Below, piece after piece: positions 17,440 through 26,800 of a DNA stretch of 64,000 bases. Position 1 is the first letter of the stretch, and each line of letters opens with the position of its first letter. A program made the position numbers and the translations under genes. The notes under the pieces are model-generated. The model was not told the DNA's origin. It was given only the letters and a program-made list of their open reading frames with translations, and searched no databases. The stretch is from an uncultured Collinsella sp. GTDB taxonomy: Bacteria > Actinomycetota > Coriobacteriia > Coriobacteriales > Coriobacteriaceae. Location of the stretch: assembly GCA_902470695.1 (NCBI GenBank), contig CABRHH010000004.1, forward strand, positions 1 through 64,000, read 5' to 3'.

Positions 17440-17645
17440 GACACTGTCCTTTCCGCGCCCCTCGCACGAAAGGACGACTCGCAGCATTGTGACACGGCAT
17501 GGCCCAGGCGCGGACACGAGGTCCGTAAAGGATGGACGAACGGGGCAATCAATCCGGTAAAGGGTCGCAGCTGTGAACGCTTCGTGATGAACGAGGCAGG
17601 TTGCGGGCGGGCCGATCGGCATCGATGGGCAGGTCCGCTCAACGC

Positions 17646-17676
17646 GAAGAAGGGGCTGCCGGTGAGCCCCTCCTTC
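17646..17676 (-). terminator. terminator after the GH29 gene
   Basis: GAAGAAGGGGCT (17646-17657) pairs with AGCCCCTCCTTC (17665-17676) with one mismatch and a 7-base loop, 49 bases after the GH29 stop. The minus-strand tail is TTCTTC only, so termination strength is uncertain. Confidence 0.55.
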
Positions 17677-17724
17677 AGCTATCGGTTGTTCCCGCCTTGG
17701 CAAACGGCGCGTGCCGGACGTCCG

Positions 17725-20700
17725 CTAACGCGCGCGGTGCCGCGCGATCGCCGCGCCCGCAAGCGCCATAGCTGCCAGCACGGCGAGCGGGGCCGCCGCA
17801 ATCGCGCGGTCCCCGGTCTTGGGCAAGGGGGCCTTCTCCCCGGAGGCTGCGGCAGGCTTCGGTGCCGGCGCGGTCTGATTGCCCGTGCCGGTCGAGCCGC
17901 TCGGGTCAGACGGGATACCGGGGGTCTCCGGAGTCGTGGGCGTATCCGGGTCGACCGGTTTGTCCGGGTCGACCGGCTTATCGGGGTCCACGGGCTTATC
18001 CGGGTCGATGGGTCTATCCGGATCAACGGGCTTATCGGGGTCGCCGCCATCGACGCGGTCGAACAGCGCCACCACCTCGACATCGCCGGCCTTGGCATCA
18101 TCGGCCGCTACCTCGACCGTCAGCGCGGAAGCGGGATCTTTCACCTCAACGGGCACACCCGCCTTGGTCACCGAGGCGATCCGGTAGCCCGCATCGGGCG
18201 TCACCGTGAACGTGGCGGAGCCCTGTTCCAGCGACACGAACCCGGCAGGGGCAATCGTGCCACCCATCCCCGCCACCCCGATCGCCCCATGGGCGGCCAG
18301 GCCATCGGCCGTGAGCTTCACATCGAGCTTGTCGACGCGCGGCGACTTCGCAGCAGGGCCGGTGAACACCAGCGTGGAGGAGCCGGGCTTGAGCACCGTG
18401 AAGGTGAAGGTGACCGTCTTGAACGCGTCGGCATCCGTAGCGCCGGCGGCCTGCTCGCCCGCCTTGATGAGCGGGTCGCCCTGTTGGGCATCCGCCCATA
18501 CGAGCTTGTTCGCCATCGAGCCACTCATATAGGTGAGCGTGACCTCGTAGGTCCCGGCGCGCTCGGCCGTGAACGGAATCGACAGCGTATCGTTCTCGCC
18601 GAACGCATCGACCAGCTTGCCGCCGCTGGCACCGGCGCGCTCAACCACCTTCATCGGCCAGGTTTGGCCGCCCGCGGCGTCACCGGCCGGATCGTTGTGG
18701 ATCGCCGCGAGCTCGCCTTCGATGGTGCGCACCTGCCCCACCGCGGTCGGGAAGGCGAAAGGATCCTCGGCGGTATAGGCACCGCGCGGCTCCAGTGCCT
18801 GTTGTGCCTGCTCAAGCGCGTGCATCGCCTCGAAGATCGCATCGGCCGACGGCGCGTCCTGCGCCGCCACGGCACGGGCCGCCACGAGCGCCCGCTCGAA
18901 GGCGGCCACCGTCGGCGCGGTGAAGCGACCCGTATTCACATAGGCACCCTCGGCCGCCGCGATGGCCTCGGCAAGCTTTTCTGCCGTGTAGTTCTGCTCG
19001 CGGTCGCGGATGGTCACCGTCGTGGTGCTCGCAGGGCCCAGCACCAGCGTGTCGGGGCTGGTGGGTGTCATGGTAACCGTGAACTGCTTGTCGCCCACCG
19101 CACCGGCACCGTCGGCGTTGCGCTTCGTGCGCACTGTGACGGTCTGTTCGGTTTGCCCGTCGGCGAACTTCACCACCCGGGACGTCGTGTCGAAATCCCC
19201 CTGCACGGCAGAACCCGGCTCGAAGTTCACCGTCACCTCGGCCTTCCCCGCGCTGCCGCCCGTGCGACGGATGCCCAGCTGGTAGGTGGAATCCTCGTCC
19301 ATGGTGATGGAGGTCTCGGCGAAGTCGAGCATGCCCGCGCCGCGGTTGTTTAAAATCGCGGCGGCGTCGATGCCGATGGCCTTGTCGCCCACGACCTCGA
19401 TCGTCACCGTGTGGTGCCCGTCGCTCAGCGTGTCGGAGGCAAACAGCAGCGCGCTGGTTTGCCGCGGGCTCGCCGTGGTGTTCACGCTCACGGGATCGGC
19501 GCCGTCCACGCGCACCTTCATGGTGCCGTGGTTGGGGTCTTTCGTGCCCAGGAGCAGGAACCTGGTGCCGTCGAATTCAAAGGACATGGTGGCGCCCGCG
19601 GCGGCGGTCCACTGGCTCGTGCCGTTGATGAACTGCGGACCGGACTCGGCATGCCAAGCGCCGGCGGAGGTCATGCCGCCCGCTCCGGTATTGTCGATCG
19701 TGGTCATACCCGCGGGGATGGGCGTGGGTTTCTCGAACGCCTTGCTCGCCTTGTACACGCCCACCTCGGAAAGCTGCGGGATGCGCCCGCCGTGGGTCTC
19801 CATCTCGATCTTGATCGACGTGGCGCGCACGGTACCGCCGCGCACCAAGCGCTTGGCTCCCACCGTGCCGCCCCGACCGTACTCAACCCACGCAGCGGTA
19901 TCCCCGTTGCGGTAGGACACCGTGAAGCTCTTAATCGCCTGCCCGTTCTGGATGGCCTCCTCGAACGACACCACATCGAAGCTCGTTGCCTGGGGCAGGT
20001 TGATGATGACCGATTGCTTGCCCTGACCGCTCTCGGCGCTCCAGAACGTGGCGTCATCGCCGTCGAGCATCTGGGACGGACCATAGGCCGCCGCGTTCTT
20101 CCACACGCTGCTGGCCTCAGCCGTAGCGGCGGCGCGGCCGGATGCGGCATCGGCGCGCGTGAGGTCGGCGGCGAAGCTCGTCTTGATGCTCTGCCCGAAC
20201 TCAGCCACGCGCTGGGAGATCTCGGCATCCACCGTGCCGCTCGTGTTCGGCGGGATGTTGAGCAGCAGCGGCGCGCCGTGGCCCACCGAGTTGAAGTACA
20301 TGTTGCTGAGCTCGGATAGCGTCTTGGGCGTTTTCATGTTCGGATGCCAGAACCAGCCCGAGGTGATGCGCGCATCGGCCTCCGGCATCAGCCACATGGT
20401 GCCGTCCGGGTTGCCCACGCTCACCTTCGCGCCCACTACGGGGTCGTGCTGCTCGGCGTTGTCCCACGGCATCTTGTCGGACGCCGGGTCCCAGTTCTCG
20501 TTGACGGCCACCGTGTTCCAGCTGGTGTCGCCGGCAAGACCGTTCTCGTTGCCCACCCAGCGCACGTCGGCGTACTGGCCGCCCTGGAAGATAATGCAGT
20601 CCTCGCCCTCCTCGGCCACGATGGTATCGTGCCAGCGCTTGAAGTCGTAGACCTGCGCGTCCTGCCCGCTGCCCTTGGCGCCGTCCATCCAGATCTCGAC

Positions 20701-21354
20701 GAACTTGCCGTGGTTGCCATACGTGTCGTTACCCAAGATCTCCTTGAGTTGACCGACGTAGAAGTCGTTGTAGTTGTTTGCATCTCCATCGGAGTTGCCG
20801 TAGCTCTTGTCGTGGATATCCCACGGGGACAGATACAGACCCATGTCGAGGTTGTACCTGGTGCACGCCGCGGAGAGCTCCGCCAGGATATCGATCTTGT
20901 TTTTGGTGCTGCCCATGTCGTAGTCGGTGGAGGGACTGTCCCAGATGCAGAACCCATCATGGTGCTTGGCCGTGACGATGAGGCGCGTGAACCCCGCGTC
21001 CTTGACCATCTTCACGTAGGAGTCCGCGTCGAACGAGGCGAGCTGCTCCATCCATTCGGTTGCCGTCTTGTTGCCCGGCTTGCCGTAGTCGGTGCCCCAC
21101 TCAACGCCCGAGAACGTGTTCGGGCCGAAATGGCAAAACGCGGCGATCTCGTCTTTGGCATAGGCATATTGACCCGCATTGGGCACCGCGCCGTTATGCG
21201 CCGGAGCCTGTACGCTGTCCGGCGTAAGGCCGGCATCGGACACATACCCCGTATCGGCATAGATGGACAGCGGTGCTGCGGAGAGGGCGGCGACAATTGC
21301 AGCGGCCGCCACGAGCCCTCTCCCACACCGTACCGGTTGATGAACCTTGCGCAT
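17725..21354 (-). CDS. LPXTG-anchored GH29 alpha-L-fucosidase-type enzyme
   Basis: Secreted multidomain glycosidase of 1209 residues. Domains in order: signal peptide (about 1-33); GH29 catalytic domain (about 40-390) with HFGPNTF, AKHHDGFCIWDS and the nucleophile region EIWMDGAKG (Asp224); F5/8C carbohydrate-binding module (about 395-545); a galactose-binding-like segment (555-670); a Calx-beta-like domain (672-775); a FIVAR helical module (778-850); another carbohydrate-binding-like segment (860-1000); an InlB-type repeat domain (1040-1110); Asp/Pro repeats PDKPVDPDKPVD; and a sorting signal LPKTG (1177-1181), hydrophobic helix and basic tail. Expected to remove fucose from host glycans at the cell wall. 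ATG 21354 has AAGG 8 bases before it. Confidence 0.92.
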   Translation of the reverse strand: MRKVHQPVRCGRGLVAAAAIVAALSAAPLSIYADTGYVSDAGLTPDSVQAPAHNGAVPNAGQYAYAKDEIAAFCHFGPNTFSGVEWGTDYGKPGNKTATEWMEQLASFDADSYVKMVKDAGFTRLIVTAKHHDGFCIWDSPSTDYDMGSTKNKIDILAELSAACTRYNLDMGLYLSPWDIHDKSYGNSDGDANNYNDFYVGQLKEILGNDTYGNHGKFVEIWMDGAKGSGQDAQVYDFKRWHDTIVAEEGEDCIIFQGGQYADVRWVGNENGLAGDTSWNTVAVNENWDPASDKMPWDNAEQHDPVVGAKVSVGNPDGTMWLMPEADARITSGWFWHPNMKTPKTLSELSNMYFNSVGHGAPLLLNIPPNTSGTVDAEISQRVAEFGQSIKTSFAADLTRADAASGRAAATAEASSVWKNAAAYGPSQMLDGDDATFWSAESGQGKQSVIINLPQATSFDVVSFEEAIQNGQAIKSFTVSYRNGDTAAWVEYGRGGTVGAKRLVRGGTVRATSIKIEMETHGGRIPQLSEVGVYKASKAFEKPTPIPAGMTTIDNTGAGGMTSAGAWHAESGPQFINGTSQWTAAAGATMSFEFDGTRFLLLGTKDPNHGTMKVRVDGADPVSVNTTASPRQTSALLFASDTLSDGHHTVTIEVVGDKAIGIDAAAILNNRGAGMLDFAETSITMDEDSTYQLGIRRTGGSAGKAEVTVNFEPGSAVQGDFDTTSRVVKFADGQTEQTVTVRTKRNADGAGAVGDKQFTVTMTPTSPDTLVLGPASTTTVTIRDREQNYTAEKLAEAIAAAEGAYVNTGRFTAPTVAAFERALVAARAVAAQDAPSADAIFEAMHALEQAQQALEPRGAYTAEDPFAFPTAVGQVRTIEGELAAIHNDPAGDAAGGQTWPMKVVERAGASGGKLVDAFGENDTLSIPFTAERAGTYEVTLTYMSGSMANKLVWADAQQGDPLIKAGEQAAGATDADAFKTVTFTFTVLKPGSSTLVFTGPAAKSPRVDKLDVKLTADGLAAHGAIGVAGMGGTIAPAGFVSLEQGSATFTVTPDAGYRIASVTKAGVPVEVKDPASALTVEVAADDAKAGDVEVVALFDRVDGGDPDKPVDPDRPIDPDKPVDPDKPVDPDKPVDPDTPTTPETPGIPSDPSGSTGTGNQTAPAPKPAAASGEKAPLPKTGDRAIAAAPLAVLAAMALAGAAIARHRAR

Positions 21355-21584
21355 CCGCGCACCTTCCTCCCTGCCTGTTCGGCTCGGGCGGATGACACGC
21401 AGCAGCAGCGGCCGCCCAAATCCTCAGGCGTAAACCCCCATCACAGTACTGGGAAAATTGTAGGCGTACGCTCACAAAACGGCGGCATGCTCCCGTGAGC
21501 GGCGGTATTTCACCCTCCCAGCGGTATGAAATCGCTTGCAGAATATGAAGGGTGCGTGAGAGAGACACAAAAGCGAGGGCACAC
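21355..21584. other. upstream region of the GH29 gene
   Basis: On the minus strand TACAAT near 21466 could be a -10 for the GH29 gene, but no good -35 is visible. CCAGTACTG lies next to it. No gene is seen here; the 190 bases between the terminator at 21585 and the sortase stop are GC-rich 3' sequence without a recognisable gene. Confidence 0.35.
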
Positions 21585-21620
21585 AAAAGGTCCGGACAGG
21601 TACGCACCCTGTCCGGACCT
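21585..21620 (-). terminator. terminator of the purE-sortase unit
   Basis: Perfect 13-bp stem AGGTCCGGACAGG / CCTGTCCGGACCT with a 7-base loop, followed on the minus strand by TTT and a T-rich tail. It lies about 190 bases after the sortase stop. Confidence 0.85.
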
Positions 21621-21810
21621 CTGTACGGGCCTCTGCGGCTTTTGCTCCCGCAGCGCCCGGGCTGTTGCAGGACGCCGCAAGGGGCAACAGCGCCCCCACG
21701 ACTCGGCATCGGCATCAACATCGCCGCAGCGAAGGTACCGCCACCGCTGCGGCGGGAATGCCGCGCCTGCCACGGGCTGCGGCATGCGCAACCCGCGTTG
21801 GAAACGAGCC

Positions 21811-23214
21811 CTACTCGCCCTGCTCCGTGGTGGAGGTCGTGGCCGGAATCGTTTCCTCCAGCGTGCACACCATGGCGGCGCGCGTGGTGCGCGGGATGAT
21901 GTCGCCAGCGCAGGTCACCAGCGTCAGCACCTGCTTGGCATTCGTCACCTGCTCGCCGGCGTCGCTGGCACTCGCCTTCGCCTGCGCCAGCATGGCCTGC
22001 AGGTACTGGGTGAACGCGGCGTCGCTGTCGAAGTTGGTCCGGCGCGCGTCGGTGTAATCGTCCTGCACCTGCGCGGTGAACATCGGTTTGAACACGTAGG
22101 TTGCATCGGGGGTGATGTAGTAGACGTGCTCGATCTTGTTGAACTCATCCTGCTTCAAGGTGTCATCGATCACCTTGAACATGGAGCCGTCGTTCATGTG
22201 GTGGCCGTACAGGGTTGTCTGCTGGTCAACCACGCCCGGAGCCGTGCCGTCCACATCCATGAAGATGGTGCCATTCTCGTTATAGCTGCCATCGAGGAAG
22301 TGGCGAAGGTACTGGGTGTTGGAGTTGCCGTGCGCAACCGGGTAGTTCACCACCGTGCCGGGGATGTAGACCCAGCCCACCGCATCCTTGCTCAGGGCCT
22401 TCAGGGATGCGAAATCGACGGTTGGGATGCCATCACCGGAGGTGTCGGACACCGTCTGCTGCTCGATCTTGTCGTAGTAGTTCTTCGCCTCCTGGTAGCC
22501 CAGCTGAGCGCGGACGAACAGTCCGCCGGCCACCAGGAGCAGGACGATGCCGATGGCGATGAGCACAAACGACAGCACGTTGCGGCGCCGGCGGGGCGGC
22601 TGCCCGGTATCATACGGGCCGCCCGTGCCTTTGACGGCACGGCCTCGACGGCCTGCCGGGGTCGTGGGCGGCACGCCGCCCGCGGCGGTGCCCGCAGGCA
22701 CCCGGCGCGTGGCAACCCGGCCGCGGGTGCGGGAGGCTGATGAATACGGGCTGGCGGACGCGCCCGATCCCGCCGCACCGTACGCGGGCGATGGGGCAGC
22801 GGGACGCGGGGACTGCACGCCTCCGGCAGAGGAGCCAGCGGCGATGCCCGCGACAGGCGACCGCACGCCCGCCGCGCGGGGGGACGCAGCGGATACCGGC
22901 TGCACAACGGTTTGATCAGGGGTGGCAGAAGGGGCCTGGGGCGCCGCATGTCCGAACCGCGCCGTCCGCGGGAACGCGGCGGGCGATGCAGCAGCGGCGT
23001 GGGCGGGAGCCTGCGGCGCCGGGGATGCGGAGGATGCCGCAGGGGCCGGGACCGAAGAGGAACCGAACAGCACCTCATCCTCCCGTTGAGCCCCGTGGCT
23101 GACGCCAGCATCAACACGATGCCGACGTCCGGCGGAAGCGGCGTCGAAGCTGCCCGAACCCGCGTGGGACCCGGTGGAGCTCGATTTGAAATGCCGTCCG
23201 CTTTCCGTGGCCAT
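21811..23214 (-). CDS. class B sortase with long N-terminal cytoplasmic region
   Basis: Membrane transpeptidase expected to attach LPXTG-type proteins to the wall; 467 residues. The first about 210 residues are low complexity (Ala/Ser/Pro-rich) and end in PPRRRR. One membrane helix follows (about 212-236), then the catalytic domain with LYGHHMNDGSMF (His338) and LTLVTCAGD (Cys435) followed by the catalytic-Arg region PRTTRAAMVC. The GHHMxDGSMF motif is typical of class B. It starts 6 bases after the purE stop. The two LPXTG enzymes on either side are the obvious substrates (inference). Ordinary class B sortases are about 250 residues, so the cytoplasmic N-terminus is an addition. Confidence 0.92.
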   Translation of the reverse strand: MATESGRHFKSSSTGSHAGSGSFDAASAGRRHRVDAGVSHGAQREDEVLFGSSSVPAPAASSASPAPQAPAHAAAASPAAFPRTARFGHAAPQAPSATPDQTVVQPVSAASPRAAGVRSPVAGIAAGSSAGGVQSPRPAAPSPAYGAAGSGASASPYSSASRTRGRVATRRVPAGTAAGGVPPTTPAGRRGRAVKGTGGPYDTGQPPRRRRNVLSFVLIAIGIVLLLVAGGLFVRAQLGYQEAKNYYDKIEQQTVSDTSGDGIPTVDFASLKALSKDAVGWVYIPGTVVNYPVAHGNSNTQYLRHFLDGSYNENGTIFMDVDGTAPGVVDQQTTLYGHHMNDGSMFKVIDDTLKQDEFNKIEHVYYITPDATYVFKPMFTAQVQDDYTDARRTNFDSDAAFTQYLQAMLAQAKASASDAGEQVTNAKQVLTLVTCAGDIIPRTTRAAMVCTLEETIPATTSTTEQGE

Positions 23215-23220
23215 GTGCGC

Positions 23221-23691
23221 CTACGCCTCGGCCATCTCGCGCTTAAGCGCGGCGATGGCGTCACGATACTCGGGCATGGTGGCGCCCAAGATCTGGGTTG
23301 CATAGATCGCAGCGTTCTTGGCGCCGTTGATGGCCACGCAGGCAACCGGCACGCCGGAGGGCATCTGCACCATGGAGAGCAGGGAGTCCAGGCCGCCCAG
23401 ATCGCTCGTCTTCATGGGCACGCCGATCACCGGCAGCGGCGTGAAGGCCGCCACAACGCCACCCAGGTGCGCGGCTTTGCCGGCCGCCGCAACGATGACC
23501 TTGATGCCGCGGTCGGCCGCGGACTCCGCCCACTCGTGCACGCGGGCGGGGTTGCGGTGCGCGCTGGCAACCACCAGCTCGTACGGCACGCCCAGGCGCT
23601 CAAGCTCGGCCGTGCAGCCCTCCATGGTGGGCAGATCGGATTTCGATCCCATGATGATGCCAACGAGCGGGGTCTTCTCGGTCTCGGACAT
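23221..23691 (-). CDS. purE: N5-carboxyaminoimidazole ribonucleotide mutase
   Basis: Purine biosynthesis enzyme converting N5-CAIR to CAIR; class I PurE of 156 residues. GIIMGSKSDLPTM, ASAHRNPARVHEW and AAAGKAAHLGGVVAA are the diagnostic substrate loops. ATG 23691 with GGAGGT 4-5 bases upstream. It is translationally adjacent to the sortase gene (6 bases), an odd partnership with no metabolic logic. No purK is in view. Confidence 0.96.
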   Translation of the reverse strand: MSETEKTPLVGIIMGSKSDLPTMEGCTAELERLGVPYELVVASAHRNPARVHEWAESAADRGIKVIVAAAGKAAHLGGVVAAFTPLPVIGVPMKTSDLGGLDSLLSMVQMPSGVPVACVAINGAKNAAIYATQILGATMPEYRDAIAALKREMAEA

Positions 23692-23722
23692 AGGTACCTC
23701 CGAACGAATCAACTGTGGATGC

Positions 23723-23750
23723 AACCAGTATACCTGCTTGCTACCAGTGC
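23723..23750. promoter_or_regulatory. paired ACCAG/CTGGT motif upstream of purE
   Basis: On the minus strand two ACTGGT half-sites are about 20 bases apart and flank a TATACT that may be the purE -10. Similar motifs occur upstream of carA, the GH31 gene and the DUF4143 ATPase gene. Confidence 0.4.
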
Positions 23751-23776
23751 ATATACATGCATGCCTTTCGAATAGG

Positions 23777-23812
23777 AAAAAGCGGCTGCACCGTGTGGGG
23801 TGCAGCCGCTTT
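23777..23812 (-). terminator. terminator of the GH31 gene
   Basis: Perfect 14-bp stem AAAGCGGCTGCACC / GGTGCAGCCGCTTT, 6-base loop, followed by five T on the minus strand, 36 bases after the stop codon. It insulates purE and the sortase from the GH31 gene. Confidence 0.92.
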
Positions 23813-23847
23813 GCTACCGATCGCGCCGGGCGCGAAACAGGATGCCG

Positions 23848-26800
23848 CTACTTGCGACGGCGGTGCAGGAACGCACCGATGGCCGCGGTGAGCGAACCCA
23901 CCACGCCGGTGGCCGCCACAGCGACCGTGGCCGCGTCGCCGGTGTGCGGAAGCTCACCGGAGCCGGAGTTGGAGCCGGAACCCGGCTTGCCACCCTGGCC
24001 GTTGTCGCCGCCGTTCTGGCCGCCGTTGCCGTTCTGGCCGCCGTTGCCGGCATCGGTCAGGCCGTCGATCGCGGCCGCCAGCGCATCGTAGGCCGCCTTG
24101 ATCTGCTCGGGCGTGGCGTCCTCGTTAGCGAGGACTGCCTTCGCAGCATCGATGGCATCGACGAGCGCCTGGACCGACTCGTTGGTCTTGCCCGTGGTGT
24201 CGAGCTTCTCGGCCTTGTCGATCAGGCTCTGGAGCTGATCGCGGTCGGGGTTCTCCACCGGCGGGACCTCGGTCTTCTCGAGGCCGTCGTAGGCACTCTG
24301 GAGCGCCGCGAGCTGCGAGTCGACCTCGGCCTGCGTGGCCTGCGGGTCGGCAAGCGTCGCCTTGGCATCGCCGAGCGCGAGCTCGAACTTCTTCCACGTG
24401 GCCGCCGTGTAGTCCTCGGCCTTCAAGCCCTTGGCCTCGATCTCGGCCACCAGGGCATCGAGCTTGGACTTATCGGCCTGATCCTGGTCGGTGTGCTTCT
24501 GGCCGTAGAACCTGGTCTCGGCGATCGACGCGTAGGCGTCGGCCTTGTCGCCGCCGGAGCGTGTGGCCTCGATCTTCACGAAGCGCGTGGCCTGAGCACC
24601 GAACGCCATGTTCTTGTACTCGTCGCGGTTGTTCAGCACCTTGCCGTTGTTGTCGAACGTGAAGGTGCCTACCAGACTGCCTTTACCGTCCCCGTCGAGC
24701 TCCTCGGCGGAGTTTGCCACGTAGATCTTCGCCTCGAAGATGTCGCCGTTCGTGGCGCCATCCTGACGCGGCAGGAAACTCACGTCAGTAAGGTCGTAGG
24801 TATCGCCCAAATCGAAGATCAGGTAGTCGGGCAGGACATCCTGATCGTTGTAGTTGGAGTGCCACAGCGTGGACTCATCGTAGTCGAGGGCGTTGGTGTA
24901 GGGCGACTCAGCTGCAAAGCTGTTCGCCTTGAGCACCGTCACGCCGGAGTTCTTGTCCTTGTTAATGAGCTTGGACTCGTCAACCGGGCGCTGCTCCAGG
25001 CCCTTGATGGCGTCGCGGATGGCAACCGTGGCCTCGGCGACCTTCTGGTCGGTCAGCTCACCGCTCTTGAGCAGGTCCTCGCCCGCCTTGATGGCCGCGG
25101 TCAGCTTCTCGAAGGTCTCCGCCGTGTAGGCATCCGCGCTGTACGTGCGGGCCTCGGCAAGCGCTTCCTCGAGCGGCGCGGTATTCACGGCGTCGGTAAC
25201 CTCAACCTCGTAGGAAGCGGTCTTGGTTTCGTCGAGGGCGGACGCCACCGTGATGGTTGCCCTACCGGCCTTGTTGGCGCGAACGAAGTTCACAACCTTG
25301 TCGCCCACCTGCTTGGTGACAATGCTCGCAACCTCGGGGTCGCTGCTCGTGACCTTGAAGTAGGGATAGTTCACCGTCTCGGGCTTGATCGAGGCCTTGA
25401 CCTCGGACAGCTCGCCCACATGCAGGGTCTTGGCGTTGTCGCCGAGCACGACGGAATCGACCGCAACCTCACTCTCCTGGTAGTTGAAGTTGATCTCGCC
25501 GATGGTGAGCATGCGGTTGTTGGGGTCCTCGAGACCCGTTGCCACGCCGGTCGACGTCAGCGGCTTGATATCGACCTTGGTGACCTTCTTGCCCTTGTTC
25601 TCATCGGAGATCTGGAAGGTGTACTTCTCCTGGTTGGTTGAGAAGTCACCGCCCTTGAACTCCTGCTTCGTGCCGTCCTCAAAGGTCACGACCGCCTCAA
25701 GGCTGTTGATGGAGCCGTTGGAAGCCTTCGCGCCGTTGAAGAGCTCGACGTTCGTGAGCGGGCGCGGCTCCTTGAGCTCGAAGCTCAGCGTTGCGGGCAG
25801 GCCGACGCGCTTGTCGAAGCTGTCAGCGTCGAAGAAGTACTTGAACTCGAAGCTGCGATCCGTGGTGTTGTTGTTGAACAGGCCGTCGTAGTTCTTCTGC
25901 TGGACGAGCTCCGAAACGTTGGTCCCGTTCTCATCCGTGGGGAGCGCCTTGTTGGTCAGCTTGATGTTGAATGCATCCTGACCGAGCTCGCCCGCCTCGG
26001 GCTTGGGCACGTCCGGGTACTCGATGGAACCGTCGTCGGCAACCTCGACCACGTCGAAGGTCGGCCCGATCGCCCATGCGGTGGACTCGAGTGCCACGTT
26101 CTCGATGTCGGTCTTGGCCTTGAGCTTGAAGGAGGCCACAGCGCCCGACCCGTTGAAGAGGTCCTTATCGCCCTTGTTCACCAGTGCGATGTTCGCCGAC
26201 TGGATGCCGTCCTTAAACTTAGTGGTGACCTCGGACAGGTCCTCCATTGAACCCGTGTATGGGCTCTTGGTAAGGCTATCGTTCACGAACTCGAACTGCT
26301 TGTCGTTGAAGTGAATCAGCGCGCCGAGGGCGTTGGCGTTCTTGATGTCGTCGGCATACAGGTCGACCGTAATGGTCTCGCCGGCCTTAACCGACGTCTT
26401 GCTCGGCACCACCGCAATGTTGCCCGACAGCTTGTCGGTCTTCTTGGTACCGCCGTCGATCCTGAACATGGTCTGAGCCATATCCCACACATCGTATGCC
26501 TCGTTGTAGTTGAAGTCCGCGGCATTGGGGGCAATGTGCGAGCTCCAATCCGTATCGAGCGGGGCGCGGTTCTCGCGGCCGAGGCAGTTGCCAACCAGGT
26601 GCTGATAATCAACATCGTTGACCTTGCCGTCGCCGGCAATAGAACCGACCTCGAACGAGGATGATTCGTCAACCTTGTTCAGCACCAGCTCGGAGGCGGA
26701 GAAGAAATTACCCACAGAGGCGAGCGGGGTCAAACGCACGTAACGAGCGGAGGTGTTGAGGTTGACCACCTTAGTGTCGGCGCTACGTTGCCAGTCGACT

